Of a stretch of DNA of 64,000 nt, positions 32,103-44,995 are shown one piece after another; position 1 is the first letter of the stretch; every line of letters starts with the position of its first letter. A model generated the notes under the pieces. It ran no database searches. It saw nothing but the letters and a program-made list of their open reading frames with translations, and had not been told where the DNA came from. Location: assembly GCF_029168945.1 (NCBI RefSeq), contig NC_083601.1, forward strand, positions 37,065,660-37,129,659. The letters are read 5' to 3'. Source of the stretch: Cannabis sativa (taxonomy: Eukaryota; Streptophyta; Magnoliopsida; Rosales; Cannabaceae). The position numbers and the translations under genes are program-made.

Positions 32103-35095
32103 TCAAAGTCGTTTTTCACAAGAAAGATCAACTCTCGCTTCAAAACGTTCTATTTCTGTTTTGTTTTGCTGATTTTTACTCCTTAGAATCGAAACCTGGG
32201 AAAAAAAGAAAAGCTTCAACTGTGAAAACTACTACGGTTCTCAAAATGTTGCCAGAAATCAGTTATGACATTGCTATCAATAACTAAAAAATATTAATTA
32301 TCAATGGAATAAACGGTTAACTGGTTCCGGCTTTGCATCTCAATTACTTCAGATTCATATTAAACCCCGAGTACAGAAAAGATAAAACCATCAAACGGCT
32401 AAAAATGATCAAATTAGCAGTACCTTGGGGCGTTCCATGGAGCTTCCAAAATATCCTATCCCAAAGGATAAAGAAGAATAAGCAGCCGCAATCTCAATAG
32501 CTTTCAGTTTCGGAGTACTTCCAGAAATCTAAAGTAAACATCTACTACATAACTGTTTTCGGACAAGCTAAACTAAAAAATGTTCCAATCAAGAGCCTGG
32601 AACTCACCCCTGTGTCCGCTTGTACAAGTAAAATTCCAGCACTTTTGTCCGTTCCATTATGGTTACTCTCTTGCATAAAAGACCGTAAAACTTTGTTACA
32701 AGCTGAGGCAGGACCAACCTGTGAACTATGCAATGTATACGACTGTGTCAGACATAAAAACAGAGTCTGCCTGTGAATTAGCAGGGGCAAAATCTAAGTT
32801 CAGCTAAGTTTCTACAAAGCAGTGTATTCAACTTTGCCATCTCAACATAATCCAAAGCAGGAAACAAAATCATTCGGTAACAAAATCGTTGAGTTTTTCT
32901 ACCCCTAAATCCTTACATATTTTACTAATCTAATGACAGCGTTCCTAGAGAGAATAGTTTTTGAATCTTAACATACTTTCCGAGAGAGGAGTCAATAGCA
33001 ACAGATCTTATGTGATGGAAAAGTAAGAAAAAAAAAGGAGAAATTAAAAGGCAGTCATACATTGATGAAGAAACACAGCACTCTCGGGCTGCAAATCCTT
33101 TCATTAGATATTCACCAGCACCACTTACGCAACAACCAACCACAAATGGAGCTCCAAAAGGACCTTTAGAAGATGCCCAACAACCTGAACCATAAAGTCC
33201 TGCTAATCCGACACGTCCTCTCACCTGTAATATATGTGTGTATTTATTATTATTAACAATATACAGACAAAATGTTGGGTTTCTTAAAATAGATGGTGAG
33301 TAAAATAGTAGTCTATACTATAATAGTCCATTACCTTCATGGCAATGCCTCCACTTGAGGCCCCAGATGCCACATGTCCTTCAGTGTCCACACAAATAAC
33401 ACCAACAGTGTCCATGACGCAATCTGCTTCAGGCACATCCCTTTCTGAAGGACAACAAGGTTTAGCTTCTTTTTTCTGAAGCAATATGCACGTAATATCA
33501 GTAGAATAATAGAAAGAAAGATGAGGTAAGGTACCTAAATTTTGTAGACTACATGACTCAAAGGAAGATTTATCTGTTCCAGATTTTGCATCAATCATCA
33601 TAGCTTTGTATTTTTTCCATTGTGCTTTTGCCCTTTCTGTCACCAGCCACTATCGAAATTCACAATGTCAGTTGAGACAATACTAAGATATAAGAAGTTG
33701 AATAATTCGCTCACAATGGGAAAAGAAAATTATATAAGGACCTCGTCAGCCTCTTTCAAAGTAACTGGCAAAGCGATACCCTTGGATTTTGCCCATTCAC
33801 GAGCACCTTCGCCAACCAAGAACCTGTGTTATAAGAAACGTTGTTTTCAAGTTTGCTAAGTAAAACAAAAATAAAATGAATGAATAGGCACGCCTACTAA
33901 TCTATCTATTCTAGTCTGTAAAGAGAAGCATATAAGAAGTCAACAGCAGACAGTCCTAAGTTGAACTGATGATGTTTATACAAATTGTAGGCAGAAACAC
34001 TTCACTCAAGTACACATTTGCTTAAAAAGGATAAAAAGGAAAAGACAACTGACAAAATTAGAAGAAGCAATTCTTTTAAGCAGAGTTCAAAGCATGCTTA
34101 TTTATTACAAGAGACGTAATTAGAAACGTAAAAACATGCATGTAAACTAAAATTAGAGAGAGAAGACAGTATTTAATTACATGGGAGGTATTAGACCTAG
34201 CAAAGTAGATTTCTTCATTTGCTCCTTCACCAGTAAAGCTGCAATCTGGATTGCGTTTTTAACGCCTGGTCTAAAACATTTGCAGTGGATGTTCAGTAAT
34301 ACATTAAAAGAGAGTACACTACCAACAGTTTTAATATATTGATAAAATGAAACAGGCAAACCAATAACGAACGCAATGATATCAGCCTTCACAATATAAC
34401 TAATAGAATATGCATCAGAGCCATAATGAGATTACCTGGAACCGCTCCAACGGCTCCAAATGTTCCAGTATCACCATTCATAATACTGGCATCACATTCC
34501 ACCGAACCTTCTTCGTTCAAATTGGAGCCTCGGCCAGCATTGGTGCTTGGATCATCCTACATTGGAAAAAAAAAAAAATCAAAGTGAATCTATAAGCTAT
34601 AATTCTAACAAAGATCTATAAAATATGTAATCTATCAAAAAGATGTAACATTTCGAATCATGAATGCTACATCAAATTCGTTTTTTTCAATGAAAAACAT
34701 CCGTAATGATAAGGAGCACTTAGTCCCTACTCAATACTTATAAATTCATATAAATGTACCTCCAAAACTTGAATGGCGGCCGAAACAGCATCGACACATC
34801 CACCAGAGTCCTAAGCAAGATAAACAAATAAACAAAAGCTTAAACTTTTTGGGATTTATGAACAAGCTCGATATAAAGCTGCATAACCAGTATATAAGAT
34901 ATAAGGTAACGATTTCCATGAACCTAATAAATTAAAAAGAGACGAAACCTTGAGAACTGAAGAAGCAGCGAGACAAGCTCGTTTCATGGCGGACCTGAGG
35001 GCTTTCTCATTGGACGGCGAGTGAAATCCCGCGCCTACGTGAACTGCAACGAAGAACCTAGGGTTTTGATCTCCTTCGACTTGATCCAATGCCAT
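32103..35095 (-). CDS. Threonine aspartase (taspase 1-like), 11 exons
   Basis: Minus-strand exons: 35095-34949, 34810-34760, 34556-34436, 34265-34181, 33823-33742, 33649-33535, 33468-33335, 33224-33061, 32725-32608, 32528-32424, 32195-32103. They give 404 residues, close to the 408 of the Arabidopsis homologue. This is an N-terminal-nucleophile hydrolase of the asparaginase-2/taspase family. The proenzyme would cleave itself before the threonine in [10 protein letters not shown], which then acts as nucleophile. Other conserved parts: FVAVHVGAG at the start, [55 protein letters not shown] and [15 protein letters not shown]. In animals taspase 1 cleaves MLL and TFIIA after Asp; plant substrates are unknown. 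Two acceptors needed care (exons 7 and 9): the first-looking CAG is out of frame and a neighbouring AG restores it. Confidence 0.9.
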
Positions 35096-35807
35096 CGATC
35101 AATCCTGATTTGTGAAATGTCAAATTCAAATAATCGACGGTGCCTTTTCCGCCGGAAGCTTCCTTTAAATCCCGTCCAGGTCTGTGGCTTCTCAAAACTT
35201 TAATTTAAAAGCGCGGGTAGATTCTTCAATATTATTTTCGTTTATTATATTATAAGAAATAAATACGAAATTAGCTTAGGGCGTTCATTTGTATAAAAAA
35301 GAAGAAAAGGTTTCATCCGAGCAATGGATACGAGTATATGAATATCAAAGGAAAAATCACTAATATTACATTTACATGTGTGACAATAATAGCGCAGTTC
35401 TCAAATTCCTGGAAGAACTATACGCATAAAAGTGTAAATAAATATGAGACTCAATTTTACACTATTTCCTTCAATTTGTTTAGAAGAGATACATTTTAGT
35501 CTTGACATAATAATCATCAGTCATTATCGACATTACTGTAATAAAGAACATCTGAATTGGGAACAAATTTAAAAAGCAATGAAAATGAGAATGGCTTTAT
35601 TCAATAAGATAAAAACAGATACATTAGAATAATTATGAAGATACTAAAAGAATTACAATGGCAAGTTCTCAATCAACACAATTTTTGTCCCTTTTCAAGA
35701 AAATGATATAAAATTACACATTTTAGATTTCTGCCTGATATTTATTCTCACGGAAATCACAAATGGCACGTATTTGAAGAACCAACAGCTTTAGCTCAAT
35801 CTCATGG
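35096..35807. other. Promoter of the threonine aspartase gene / PMM 3' end
   Basis: The two minus-strand genes lie head to tail with a 712-bp gap. It should hold the aspartase promoter next to 35096 and the phosphomannomutase 3' UTR next to 35807. No recognisable motif or gene otherwise. Confidence 0.4.
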
Positions 35808-38800
35808 TTAAGCTAGGAATAGAGCTTTACACTGCTCAGCTGTATCTTCAGGGCTAGTAACTGCACAAAAAAAAAAAAAATTAAGTAAAGCAAATTGTTT
35901 AAATAATAGTGAATATACAAGAACAACAACAATATTCCGCAGTCTCTTTTTTATCCATCTCCATCAATTACTCTCTCAATTATTTTTCATAAAGCCAATA
36001 AAATGAGTCTGAAGACTTGAGACATATGACAAATGAATCCTTTTGTACGAGTATTGTTTTAGGAATTCTGTTCATTTTTAAACTTGGATATATGAAAAAT
36101 ATGATTGTGTAAATTAGAGATAAACAGTAGAGCTTTACCTGTGTGACCTACAGTTCTTTCTGACTCATAAATTTCATGGTCGTTTCCACCCTGCGTAAAA
36201 TAAAACATAGCATAAGTTATGCTTGAATCAGTGTAATTGATCTACTGACAGACACGAACAAGAAAATTAATCCATAATTAAAATTTAAATACTTTAAATC
36301 TTTTTTGTTTGCAAGGCCAGACAAGGGATGTGAAAACATTAAACCCAAATCATGTAATCTTATAAAATAGTTAAAAATATATATATAAATTCAAACTTAT
36401 GGCAACATGCAAAAAATTAAGGACTGAAATTGCAGACTAACCTTGTAAGTTTTGTCACCAAAGAAATGGATTTCTTCGAAGTCGTCAAGGTATTTCAAGC
36501 AATATGTTTTATCCCAACCTTGGGGAAAGACCTATGACATGTAACATGAATAAAATAAATTTCAAGCAATAGGTGTCTGTGCTTGAAGATTAACTGCAAT
36601 ACTACCAGCAGTCATAAACAATAAGTAACTTACATCAAAGCTAATTTGTCCACCTATGGAGAATGTCAGGTTGAGATGAGAAAACTTCTCCCTTAGCACT
36701 GAAACCATTTTTGGGCGTATATTTTGAACCTGAAACCAATAAACTCAAATTAAACAAGAACAATATTTCCTCGCCAAATCATTGTTTTGGTCATTGAAGT
36801 TCTTTTTTTAGTAAAATGTTATGTAGTTGAAGATGAAGCTTTTACCTTGTCATATCTTTCAAATTCATCCCTTTCTTCCTGGCTGCAGTTTCTCCCGATT
36901 GGTGAGACATTGATCATCCCACTTCGAAACTCTATAAATGTTCCTCTAATGTACAATAAGGAAAGCAAGTTAGTCTAAAAACCATTTCAGTACATGAAAA
37001 GGAATAGTGGTTATCAATTAACAAACCTTTTTATTGGGATATCCAGGTCAGCAATATAATGAAGAGTAAAATTGATAAATTCCTGCAGCCATTTGAAATT
37101 TCATTAAAAAAAAGGCATATTGAATATGTTCTACAATTGGCCATACAACTCTGAACCTATAGAAATATCACTACAACAACACCACTTCCCAAGAACAAGT
37201 TGGAAACAAATAGATTCTTCAAACTTTTCAACAGTTTGTGCTTTTGATTTCATGATGTTACTGTATATGGTAAAATTTCATCACTAAATTCTTGAACTCG
37301 AACAAAATATGTACTAAATCGGCTCCATCTGTTTCCAGAGTTCATATCATACTACCCGCAGGTATCTTCTATAAATTAAAAGGTGTTGCAGAAGATAGAG
37401 AGGGTTATACCTTTAGCTGGTCTTCTCCAAGATATGACTTCAAGCTCTAAGCAAAGAAAAATGCATAAAACATAAGTGAAAATTTCTCTAGAATTTAATT
37501 AAATTGAATCTATATAAACAAACTATTAGAAGGGAATAAGAAAGAAAGTCAACAAAACTTTGTTATAGGTTGTAAACATGCAAGTTACCGCAGGTGAATT
37601 ATCTCTAGTACGTGCTATGCAGTCTGTATATACAGGTTCATACTGATACGTATAACAACTCTAAAGATGCACAAAACGATAAGAACTTTTTTTTTTTTTT
37701 GAGAACAACGATAAGAACGTTTTAACTAATATCATTTATTACTTTGGATAACTTTTTTTAGAACAAAAGATTCCACCTTTACACTAAACTATTCTTTTTT
37801 GCTCACATGCAGGGCATCAAAAAGTATATTTAATTTCTATTTCTTGTTTCCATAAAATAAACCGATCAGAAACGGACAATAACCTTATGATTTGTTTCTT
37901 GGGACCACCTGAGTATGAACCAATTTCAACAATTCTCACCTATTACCACTACTACCCCCACTAACTACTAGGTTTATTTATAAATCTAAGAAAATCAACA
38001 TACTACAACACACAACTTGTTTATACAGACTTCATCAACCTATACCTGGGTGCCCATTAGCTTCCCATCTTTGTGAGCCACGAGGCCATTCTCAGAAAAA
38101 ACATAATCATAATCATCAATAACTGCAACAAAACAATAAGCATATATTAATAGATCAACTGAATCAAGATCAACTTTTGTTCCCCTCAAAGAATTAATAG
38201 ATCTAGTTGCAACAATAATGGTAGGGTATATGTGTATCGATATTCATTACTGAGATTAATTGTAAATAAAGTGGTCCTCGTCTACATAAAGAGTATGAAA
38301 AGATGAACTTCAACCACTATAGCTCATATTCAAAAGCATAGTAAAGGTATTAAACTTGGAAGAAGAAGAATTCTGCATTCACAAACGAGACAATAGCGTA
38401 TGGCTAATGACTAACATAAATACCTGTCTTTCCAAGTTGCTCTGTTATCTTGCTAAGGTCAGATCCCCCTACAACACCGACTGTGATGACCTGCAGAATA
38501 ATAAGGTTGTCTCATTATCCACAAATTCATAACAACAAAAGAGACCCAAATGAAACTTCACACTGTTACACAAATGGATCATGTACCTTTCTGAGTTCAC
38601 GCATAAATGTAAGCATTTGGGGAGTAGCCTCCTACAATTTAACGGGAACATAATTATTAAAGATTTTTTTCCTAAAAATATTGCCCATAAAATAAATATA
38701 TAAAAAGAGCCACTAGAATTAAAACTAAACCAATCTGAGTGGAAAATTGAAATATCAAATTACCTTTCTTGGAGCTGTGAGAGTGCCATCAACATCAAAC

Positions 38801-38832
38801 AAAGCAATCACACCAGGTTTCCTCAATGCCAT
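35808..38832 (-). CDS. PMM: Phosphomannomutase, 11 exons
   Basis: Minus-strand exons: 38832-38764, 38631-38587, 38490-38424, 38122-38046, 37446-37411, 37082-37027, 36945-36846, 36729-36634, 36531-36442, 36190-36139, 35860-35808. They total 246 residues, the exact length usual for plant PMM. The cytosolic enzyme converts mannose-6-phosphate to mannose-1-phosphate, feeding GDP-mannose for glycosylation and ascorbate. It is a HAD-superfamily phosphatase-fold mutase. [11 protein letters not shown] near residues 12-22 holds the DxD catalytic aspartates. [51 protein letters not shown] and [17 protein letters not shown] are the cap and metal-binding motifs. All introns are GT-AG. Confidence 0.95.
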
Positions 38833-41257
38833 TCTCTCTGGTTGAAAATATTATCAATAAGCTGCTAAATGGAACAATTACGACAATGTTATTATGGCAA
38901 ATAGCAATCCAAGATCAAGTATATGCAGCTGCAAGTCCAAAAGTTTTGAACTTTGAATTACACGGAATATATATTAGACTAATTTGATCGAAAACGAAGA
39001 AATCAAAAGAAACGTAAAGAGGTAAGGTGAATAAAGAGCAAAGTCGAATTTACAAAAGAGAAAGCTAAAGTTGAGAGTTGGGGAACTTGTTGCAGATCTT
39101 GTTTAGTGGGAGAGTGTAGGGGGGATTATATAGATTGGTGATTGGTGAGGGGTGAGGGGTACAGTAGCTTCAGAGTGAGAGGAGAGCTTAGATATGGAGA
39201 TCCGTGCAAATACGTGGACAACCATTGAATAGAGAATATTCGTATTAGTTCGGGTCGGAAACCAGACCCGCCCATTTTAGAATTGGGTCACCCACACAGA
39301 GTCACACACGCACACCAAAATCTAAATCTGCTAATTTAGTCTAAACAGGTCTCGCATCTCCTCCACTCTGTCCAGAATAATAAGACATCCTTTCCTTTGA
39401 CATAAATATTAAGGATCTTCTACAGAAGAGTATATATGTAAAGTATAAAATTTCCCTCTAACCTATCCGTACTCCATCATCTGAACCGTTAGTTTTTGGC
39501 CAAATCATGAAACATCTTGACTTTGCCTAGCAAATTCCTTTTTCTTATATTGGTAGGCGGTTACGGTAGATCTCCCCATACTATGACTCTTCCCTAACTT
39601 GGATTATTATATTAAATTTTTTAATATTTAAGGAAAATTTACATTAAGAAAATAAACCTACTCTTCCAGATCTGGGATTACATACAATGACCAGCGGTAT
39701 AGTATTTTGTTTGTTTTTAAATGAGATATATTATTTGTTTTACACAAATCAAAAACTAAGACAAAGGTGTGTTGACGTAAATTGAGTGTGCTCAGTACAC
39801 ATTATCATTACTTGCAGTTGCAGTTTAAATCAAAGTATTCACATTCCTATGAGCAGTGATGATAAAAGTGAACGTAAATACGAATGTACCTCATCTGTTC
39901 AATCTAAAAGGCATTATATAGTTTCAATCAAAGTCATTAGAAGGAAGAATACATGCTTACAAAATTTAAATCAAAGGCATCATATATATACAATAGTACA
40001 AGATCAGTTAGAAAATCAAAATCTGGGGTTTCCTCTGCTGTAAATCCTCAACCAAAACCAGTTATTATACATATGGGATTGCGTTACTAAATTATACAAT
40101 CATCCCTTATGCATTGTCACATAGAAAAAAAAAGTATTGGAATATTCTGGAGTTTATATGTGTAGCATAAGAAAAACAAACGAAATTAGTGATGAAAAGG
40201 AAATAACACAGACCTAATCGGCGCTAGTTTGTATATCAAAATTATAAATACATAAATTAAAAGGAAAAAAAAAACTTGACAGACCTAAACGGAAAGAAAA
40301 TTGAAAATAGTATAGAGAACTCAACAATGGCAGCTCCTGATAAGAATGGGGCAATACCGTAATAGAGAAGAGAATTTTTTTCTTTTTTTTTTTGAGATAA
40401 GAATTTTATTTTTTTGGGCCAAACAAAGATAAGAAATTTGAGAGAGTTAGAATAGTCAAGTTTCAGAGAAAAAAGATTTCAAATTTTATAATTTTTCTTT
40501 TAAACTATTTTAATATAATTTTATTATTATTTTTTAATTTTTTTATGCCAAAATATAGAATTTTATGTTGACATAAGTTTGGTGGTGAGTGTGCAATGTG
40601 CATGATCAGATATCGTAACTTGGTCGAGGAGCATGGGTGTTATATTGCCCATGTACAAAAAATCCACTTCAGTGATATACCGTAACTTTATCAACCATTG
40701 GAAAAGAAAAAACCAACAAACAAACAAATCATTGAGTTAGTGTACTCATTCGGGTGTTGTTAGGAAGCCGCTATTAGAGGTTGTATCCACCACAAAATTG
40801 GACTATAGTTAGTGAATGTTCAAGGAAGATGGTTTCTCAGTCCATTTCAGTACTTTTTGGACTTTGCAACTTCATCGGGAGGAAAGGAAATTTCTCATAC
40901 CTTTTTCAAATAGAAACTAACAAGGACCTGTCTTTCGAGTGTGCCTATTGCCTATTTATATAAAAAGGGCCCAAATATTTCAATCATCAGCCAATGACTC
41001 TCATGAAACAATTGTTTCTAGTATGCCTATTGCCTATTAAAAAGTAACACTATTATAGCCGGGTCCCATATATGATTATGGTAATTATGATAGGTAAAGT
41101 AATCTTAATTATCATGAGAACAACTAAAATAAAACAGGGGAAGAGGCAATAGATTATTATTCAATATGAATGAAACAGGAGACATGTAAATACATAGAAA
41201 ATGCTAAATGGTACTTGTTTGGTGGGGGAATACAAGTACGAAGTTAATGAACTGTAA
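38833..41257. other. Intergenic region, PMM promoter to SDR array
   Basis: The first ~300 bp should hold the PMM leader (a G-rich stretch GGTGAGGGGTGAGGGGTACAG sits at about 39141). The rest to 41257 is AT-rich with several poly-T or poly-A runs (for example about 40378-40392). The small open frames here show no family resemblance, and no repeat with clear ends was found. Confidence 0.45.
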
Positions 41258-43081
41258 TTAGTAAGGTATCACTTCATGGCGATTGAAGAACAAGCCAGTT
41301 GGACCAGCATTAGGCAGCAAGGCTAACCTCACTACACTTTGAGCACCTTCTTCAATAGTCAAGTCCCCAGTGTTGCAATTTATATCTGTCTTGACATGAC
41401 CAGGACTTACACAATTGATGCAAAAGTTGGGATACTTTTTGGCCACAATTCTTGTGTAAGCATTCAAGCAAGCCTTTGTGATTATATACGAAGAAACAGA
41501 AGCCGGCCAGCCTTTGCTCTCTAGAGAATCTTCTCTATAGTCTTTTAGAAACTCACTCAAAAGTTGATCAATTTGATCCTCATCGAGGCTTTCAGCATCA
41601 CTAAGCACCCCTTTGGCCCATCCACCAGGTATAAACTGAAAACACATCCAGGGATCATTTTAATATTTATCACATTTATCATTTATTGGTTCATTTATTT
41701 TATTTTATGGAAATAAAGGGGACATTTCAAACATGTTTTAAGAATGAGGATTAACTTGAAATTTGTGTTCCAATAAATATTGTTTTCTTACCGATAACTT
41801 TCCAAGGTAGGAAGAAACATTCACAATCCTGGGTGAATCAGAAAGCTGGAGGAGAGGAAGGAAAGCTTCTGTCACTGCTTTGGCTCCATAGAAATTCACT
41901 TTGACACATTCCGAAGTTAATTCATAAGTTTCTGTCATAAATTCACTTGCCCTTTTTAGCTGTATCCCTTTCTGCATTAAACATTAAAACTTGTTCTCTT
42001 TGAATCAAAGAAAGAAGAAATTGTATAAATGTTATTGCTCTGAATGTGGTTTCAGTAAGTGAAGAAATGGCCCTGAATCACAGGTTGGCAACACACTTAT
42101 GAGATAGAATACAGTGACATAGAAACCAACATGTTATATTTGAAGTGATTATGGAGTTGTTAAACCATGTTGTGTTTTATCACTGAATTTTTTTGCCACT
42201 TGAGTTAGCCTCAAATGGATTGTATTATAATCCATTGATTTCATTCCTTCTGAAAACATTAAACCTCTCAGAAGAAATATCTCATTAATTTTAACCTCTA
42301 GATTAAATTAATATTATACCTAGAAATGAATCACATATTGAACACCAGACATATACCTTTTCAAGAGCAGCAGCTTTGAAAGTTTCAGGATTTAGTTTGC
42401 CTCCAGGTAACCCTGCATTGTTTACCTGCAAAAGTTTCATTTTTCTCATTATAACGTGAAGAAAGTTTGCAATTATCATAATACTAAAAAGGCAAACCAG
42501 AGATTGTTACAAAACTTAAGCAACATTTTTATTGGCATTTTGCATGTCAAACTGTATTAGAATCAAATCCAAAAGTTTTGACAAACCTGACTAGTTTTAC
42601 ACGCTTGTGTTCTTTTTGTAGTCTTAGACAACATTTATCTAATGTTGAATTGCATAAACCGGAATAAGCATAATTTTAAATAAATTTTAATCAAAATTGG
42701 CTCTCAAATATTATACCAAGATATCAAGTTTCCCAAATTTTGTTTTGACAAAATCAGTAAGAGCAGAAATGGAAGAAGGGTCAGTCACATCAAGCTGATG
42801 GAAAACGACTAGTTGAGAGAGGCCAGCCTCCGCTAATTTTTCAACAGCTTCAAGACCCCTTTTCTCATCTCTAGCAGTCAACACCACCACTGTCCCATTT
42901 GAAGCCAACTCCTTCACTGTCCCAAATCCAATTCCTTTGTTGGAACCTGTAACTACTGCATATCTGATCAAAGGGAAGAAAAGGAATTAACTACTCTGGT
43001 CAGGGGAGTTTAGGGAAATGTAAAAGATCATGAAGATAAATGTTTGGCCATTAAAAACCTCTTTTGTACTGCTTCTTCCAT
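41258..43081 (-). CDS. SDR copy A, neomenthol dehydrogenase/carbonyl reductase-like
   Basis: Minus-strand exons 43081-43059, 42963-42717, 42425-42357, 41971-41792 and 41635-41258 join to 298 residues. A classical short-chain dehydrogenase of the large-insertion type, like Arabidopsis SDR1/SDR2 and the mint menthol-pathway reductases. Visible parts: MEEAVQK, the NADPH-binding [22 protein letters not shown] (cofactor-phosphate contact), [36 protein letters not shown] with the catalytic serine, [13 protein letters not shown] (YxxxK active site) and [13 protein letters not shown]. It would reduce or oxidise a ketone/aldehyde with NADP(H); the substrate cannot be read from sequence. It shares exon structure with copy B. 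A copia element inserted 518 bp upstream of its start codon. Confidence 0.9.
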
Positions 43082-43370
43082 TGTGTCTGTGTTCTTGTCA
43101 AAAGATTGCTCTACTACTGATTCAAGCATGGAGAGTTTGTTATTAATAGTATTACTACTTTTGTCAACTGTTCCCTTTTAAATATTTTCTTTTACATCAA
43201 TATGTAAGCATTGAGGTCATAATCCACTGCTCCATTTTCATATTCTAAACATGATTTTCAAAGGTTATTGTTTTCATTAGTCCATAAGCAATGAGATCAT
43301 ATAACCTAAATAAGACCTTTTTTTAGTGGAAACTTCAGGCATATCTGGCTGCAAAATGGATTTAATATAT

Positions 43371-43599
43371 ACTGGGTCTTTCTTTTTCTTTTTGTTGCAC
43401 ACTAGAAGTCTAGAGCCATTTTGAGACTAAGAAAATTCAAAATGATGGAACCCAATTATTAATATATACAGAGCCACCATAGTTGTTTATTCTTTATTAA
43501 AAAAAGTCATGATTACTAAGTGAAAATATATATTTATAGTTGAGAAATGCTATAAGTCATGATTACTAAGTGAAAATATATATTTATACTGGGTCTTTC
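43371..43599 (+). repeat. Local duplication, left copy, beside copia element 1
   Basis: The block starting CTGGGTCTTTCTTTTTC at about 43371 recurs after the copia element at 48425 (about 125 bp: the TTGTTGCACACTAGAAGTC region through the AGAGCCA region). A 33-bp unit beginning GTCATGATTACTAAGTG is also repeated within the left copy (about 43507 and 43555). Copia 1 inserted at the CTTTC of the second copy. The duplication therefore predates the insertion. Confidence 0.75.
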
Positions 43600-43764
43600 T
43601 CTTAGACCGTTATTTTCTGTTAGTTAGTTAGGAGGGTAGATTGGTCCTTTTAGTTCTATTTCCTTGTATATAAATACTGTACCATTAGTACTGCTCTATT
43701 TTTCAATCACATATTTTCCAATCAATAAAGTTCTTTCTTATTCTTTGTTTTCTACACTGTAATA
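43600..43764 (+). repeat. 5' LTR of copia 1
   Basis: 165 bp, identical to 48260-48424. It contains TATATAAATACTG at about 43667, a TATA-box candidate, and AATAAAG near 43725, a likely polyadenylation signal. Confidence 0.93.
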
Positions 43765-43822
43765 TGGTATCAGATGACATAAAGCTCCAAGATTTCCCTT
43801 GAATGCTTCAAAGAACTTAACA

Positions 43823-44995
43823 ATGGTGAGAACCAGAGCAACTACATCAGCTACCACCACTGATCCCGTGGTCGATGCCACCATAGCTCAGCCACCATCT
43901 CATACTTCCGCACCAACGCAAACTCAAATCGATCCTTCTCAGGATTCTGCAGATCCATCTCTTCGATCTGAATCTCTCCAGGTTCCTCGAGCTCCTCCAG
44001 CTGCAGATCGACCAGCATATGAAGATATCAGATCTCCATATTACCTCAGCAACGCCGATCATCCAGGCTTGGCACTCGCAACACCTGTTCTCTCAGATCG
44101 AAACTTCCAGCCATGGCAAAGAGACTTCAAACTTTCTATTGGCGCCAGAAACAAAACCCCTTTTCTTGAAGGTACTCTCCCTCAACCTTCTCCTACTGAC
44201 AATCTTTACAGTTCTTGGATGAGATGTAACCAAATGGTAATGTCATGGATTCTACACTCTGTGTCACCTGAAATTAAAAGCAGTATAATGTACTTGGATA
44301 CTGCATCTGAGATGTGGACAGTTCTAAATAATCGATTCAACCAAGGGAATGGCCCTCGGATTTTTGAATTGAATGAACATCTCACCTACCTCACACAAGG
44401 TGATGACTCGGTCACAGCCTATTTTACAAAACTTACAGCCATTTGGGATGAAATTAATCAACTTCGTCCCAAGATTCCCTGTACTTGTGCAGCTGCAACA
44501 CAAAATCATGCCCACCTCAATCATGACCAAGTTCTTCAATTCTTGAAGGGCCTCAATGAATCTTTTCATGCTGTTCGTGACCAGATTCTCCTCCTTGATC
44601 CTTGCCCTTCACTTAATAAAGTCTTCTCTATGGTTATTCACCAAGAAAGGCAAAGAACTTTGGGCCATAGAACCATTCCCACAATTGCAGCAGCCACTAC
44701 CACCCCTACCCCACCATCTACTGATACAATGGCTAACCATACATCAAAAAATAAAAGGCCTCGACCCCACTGTACACACTGCCAGAAACCAGGGCATTAC
44801 AAAGATAAATGCTACTTCTTGCATGGATTCCCCCTGGTTATGGAAAACCAAGAACAAATGAACCAACACATACAAACAACCGCAAGTCTGACAATGGTTC
44901 CCACTCAAGAATGCCTCCCCAAACCATGCAAGCATCTTGCTCTCAGAATGAATCACAGCAAGCACAATTCACACCAGCACAATGCCAACAGTTGA
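43823..44995 (+). CDS. gag: Copia 1 gag
   Basis: The frame from ATG 43823 codes for a copia gag: a Pro/Thr-rich N terminus, the gag core with LSDRNFQPWQRDFKLSIGAR and SSWMRCNQMVMSWI, FNQGNGPRIFELNEHL, and a CCHC zinc knuckle (CTHCQKPGHYKDKC) near residue 315. By homology with other copia elements, the frame should continue as the gag-pol linker after FLHGFP. Here the next codons go out of frame in a run of five C at about 44828-44834, and the gag frame ends at 44995. The pol frame is -1/+2 relative to it. Confidence 0.85.
   Translation: MVRTRATTSATTTDPVVDATIAQPPSHTSAPTQTQIDPSQDSADPSLRSESLQVPRAPPAADRPAYEDIRSPYYLSNADHPGLALATPVLSDRNFQPWQRDFKLSIGARNKTPFLEGTLPQPSPTDNLYSSWMRCNQMVMSWILHSVSPEIKSSIMYLDTASEMWTVLNNRFNQGNGPRIFELNEHLTYLTQGDDSVTAYFTKLTAIWDEINQLRPKIPCTCAAATQNHAHLNHDQVLQFLKGLNESFHAVRDQILLLDPCPSLNKVFSMVIHQERQRTLGHRTIPTIAAATTTPTPPSTDTMANHTSKNKRPRPHCTHCQKPGHYKDKCYFLHGFPLVMENQEQMNQHIQTTASLTMVPTQECLPKPCKHLALRMNHSKHNSHQHNANS

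Noticed and set aside
32072..32287. 71-codon plus-strand frame between FolD and threonine aspartase
   Set aside because: It lies antisense to the last exon of the aspartase gene (32103-32195), which explains the sequence better.
40781..40963. 60-codon frame between PMM and the SDR array
   Set aside because: No family motif, splice context or homologue recognised; expected by chance at this length.
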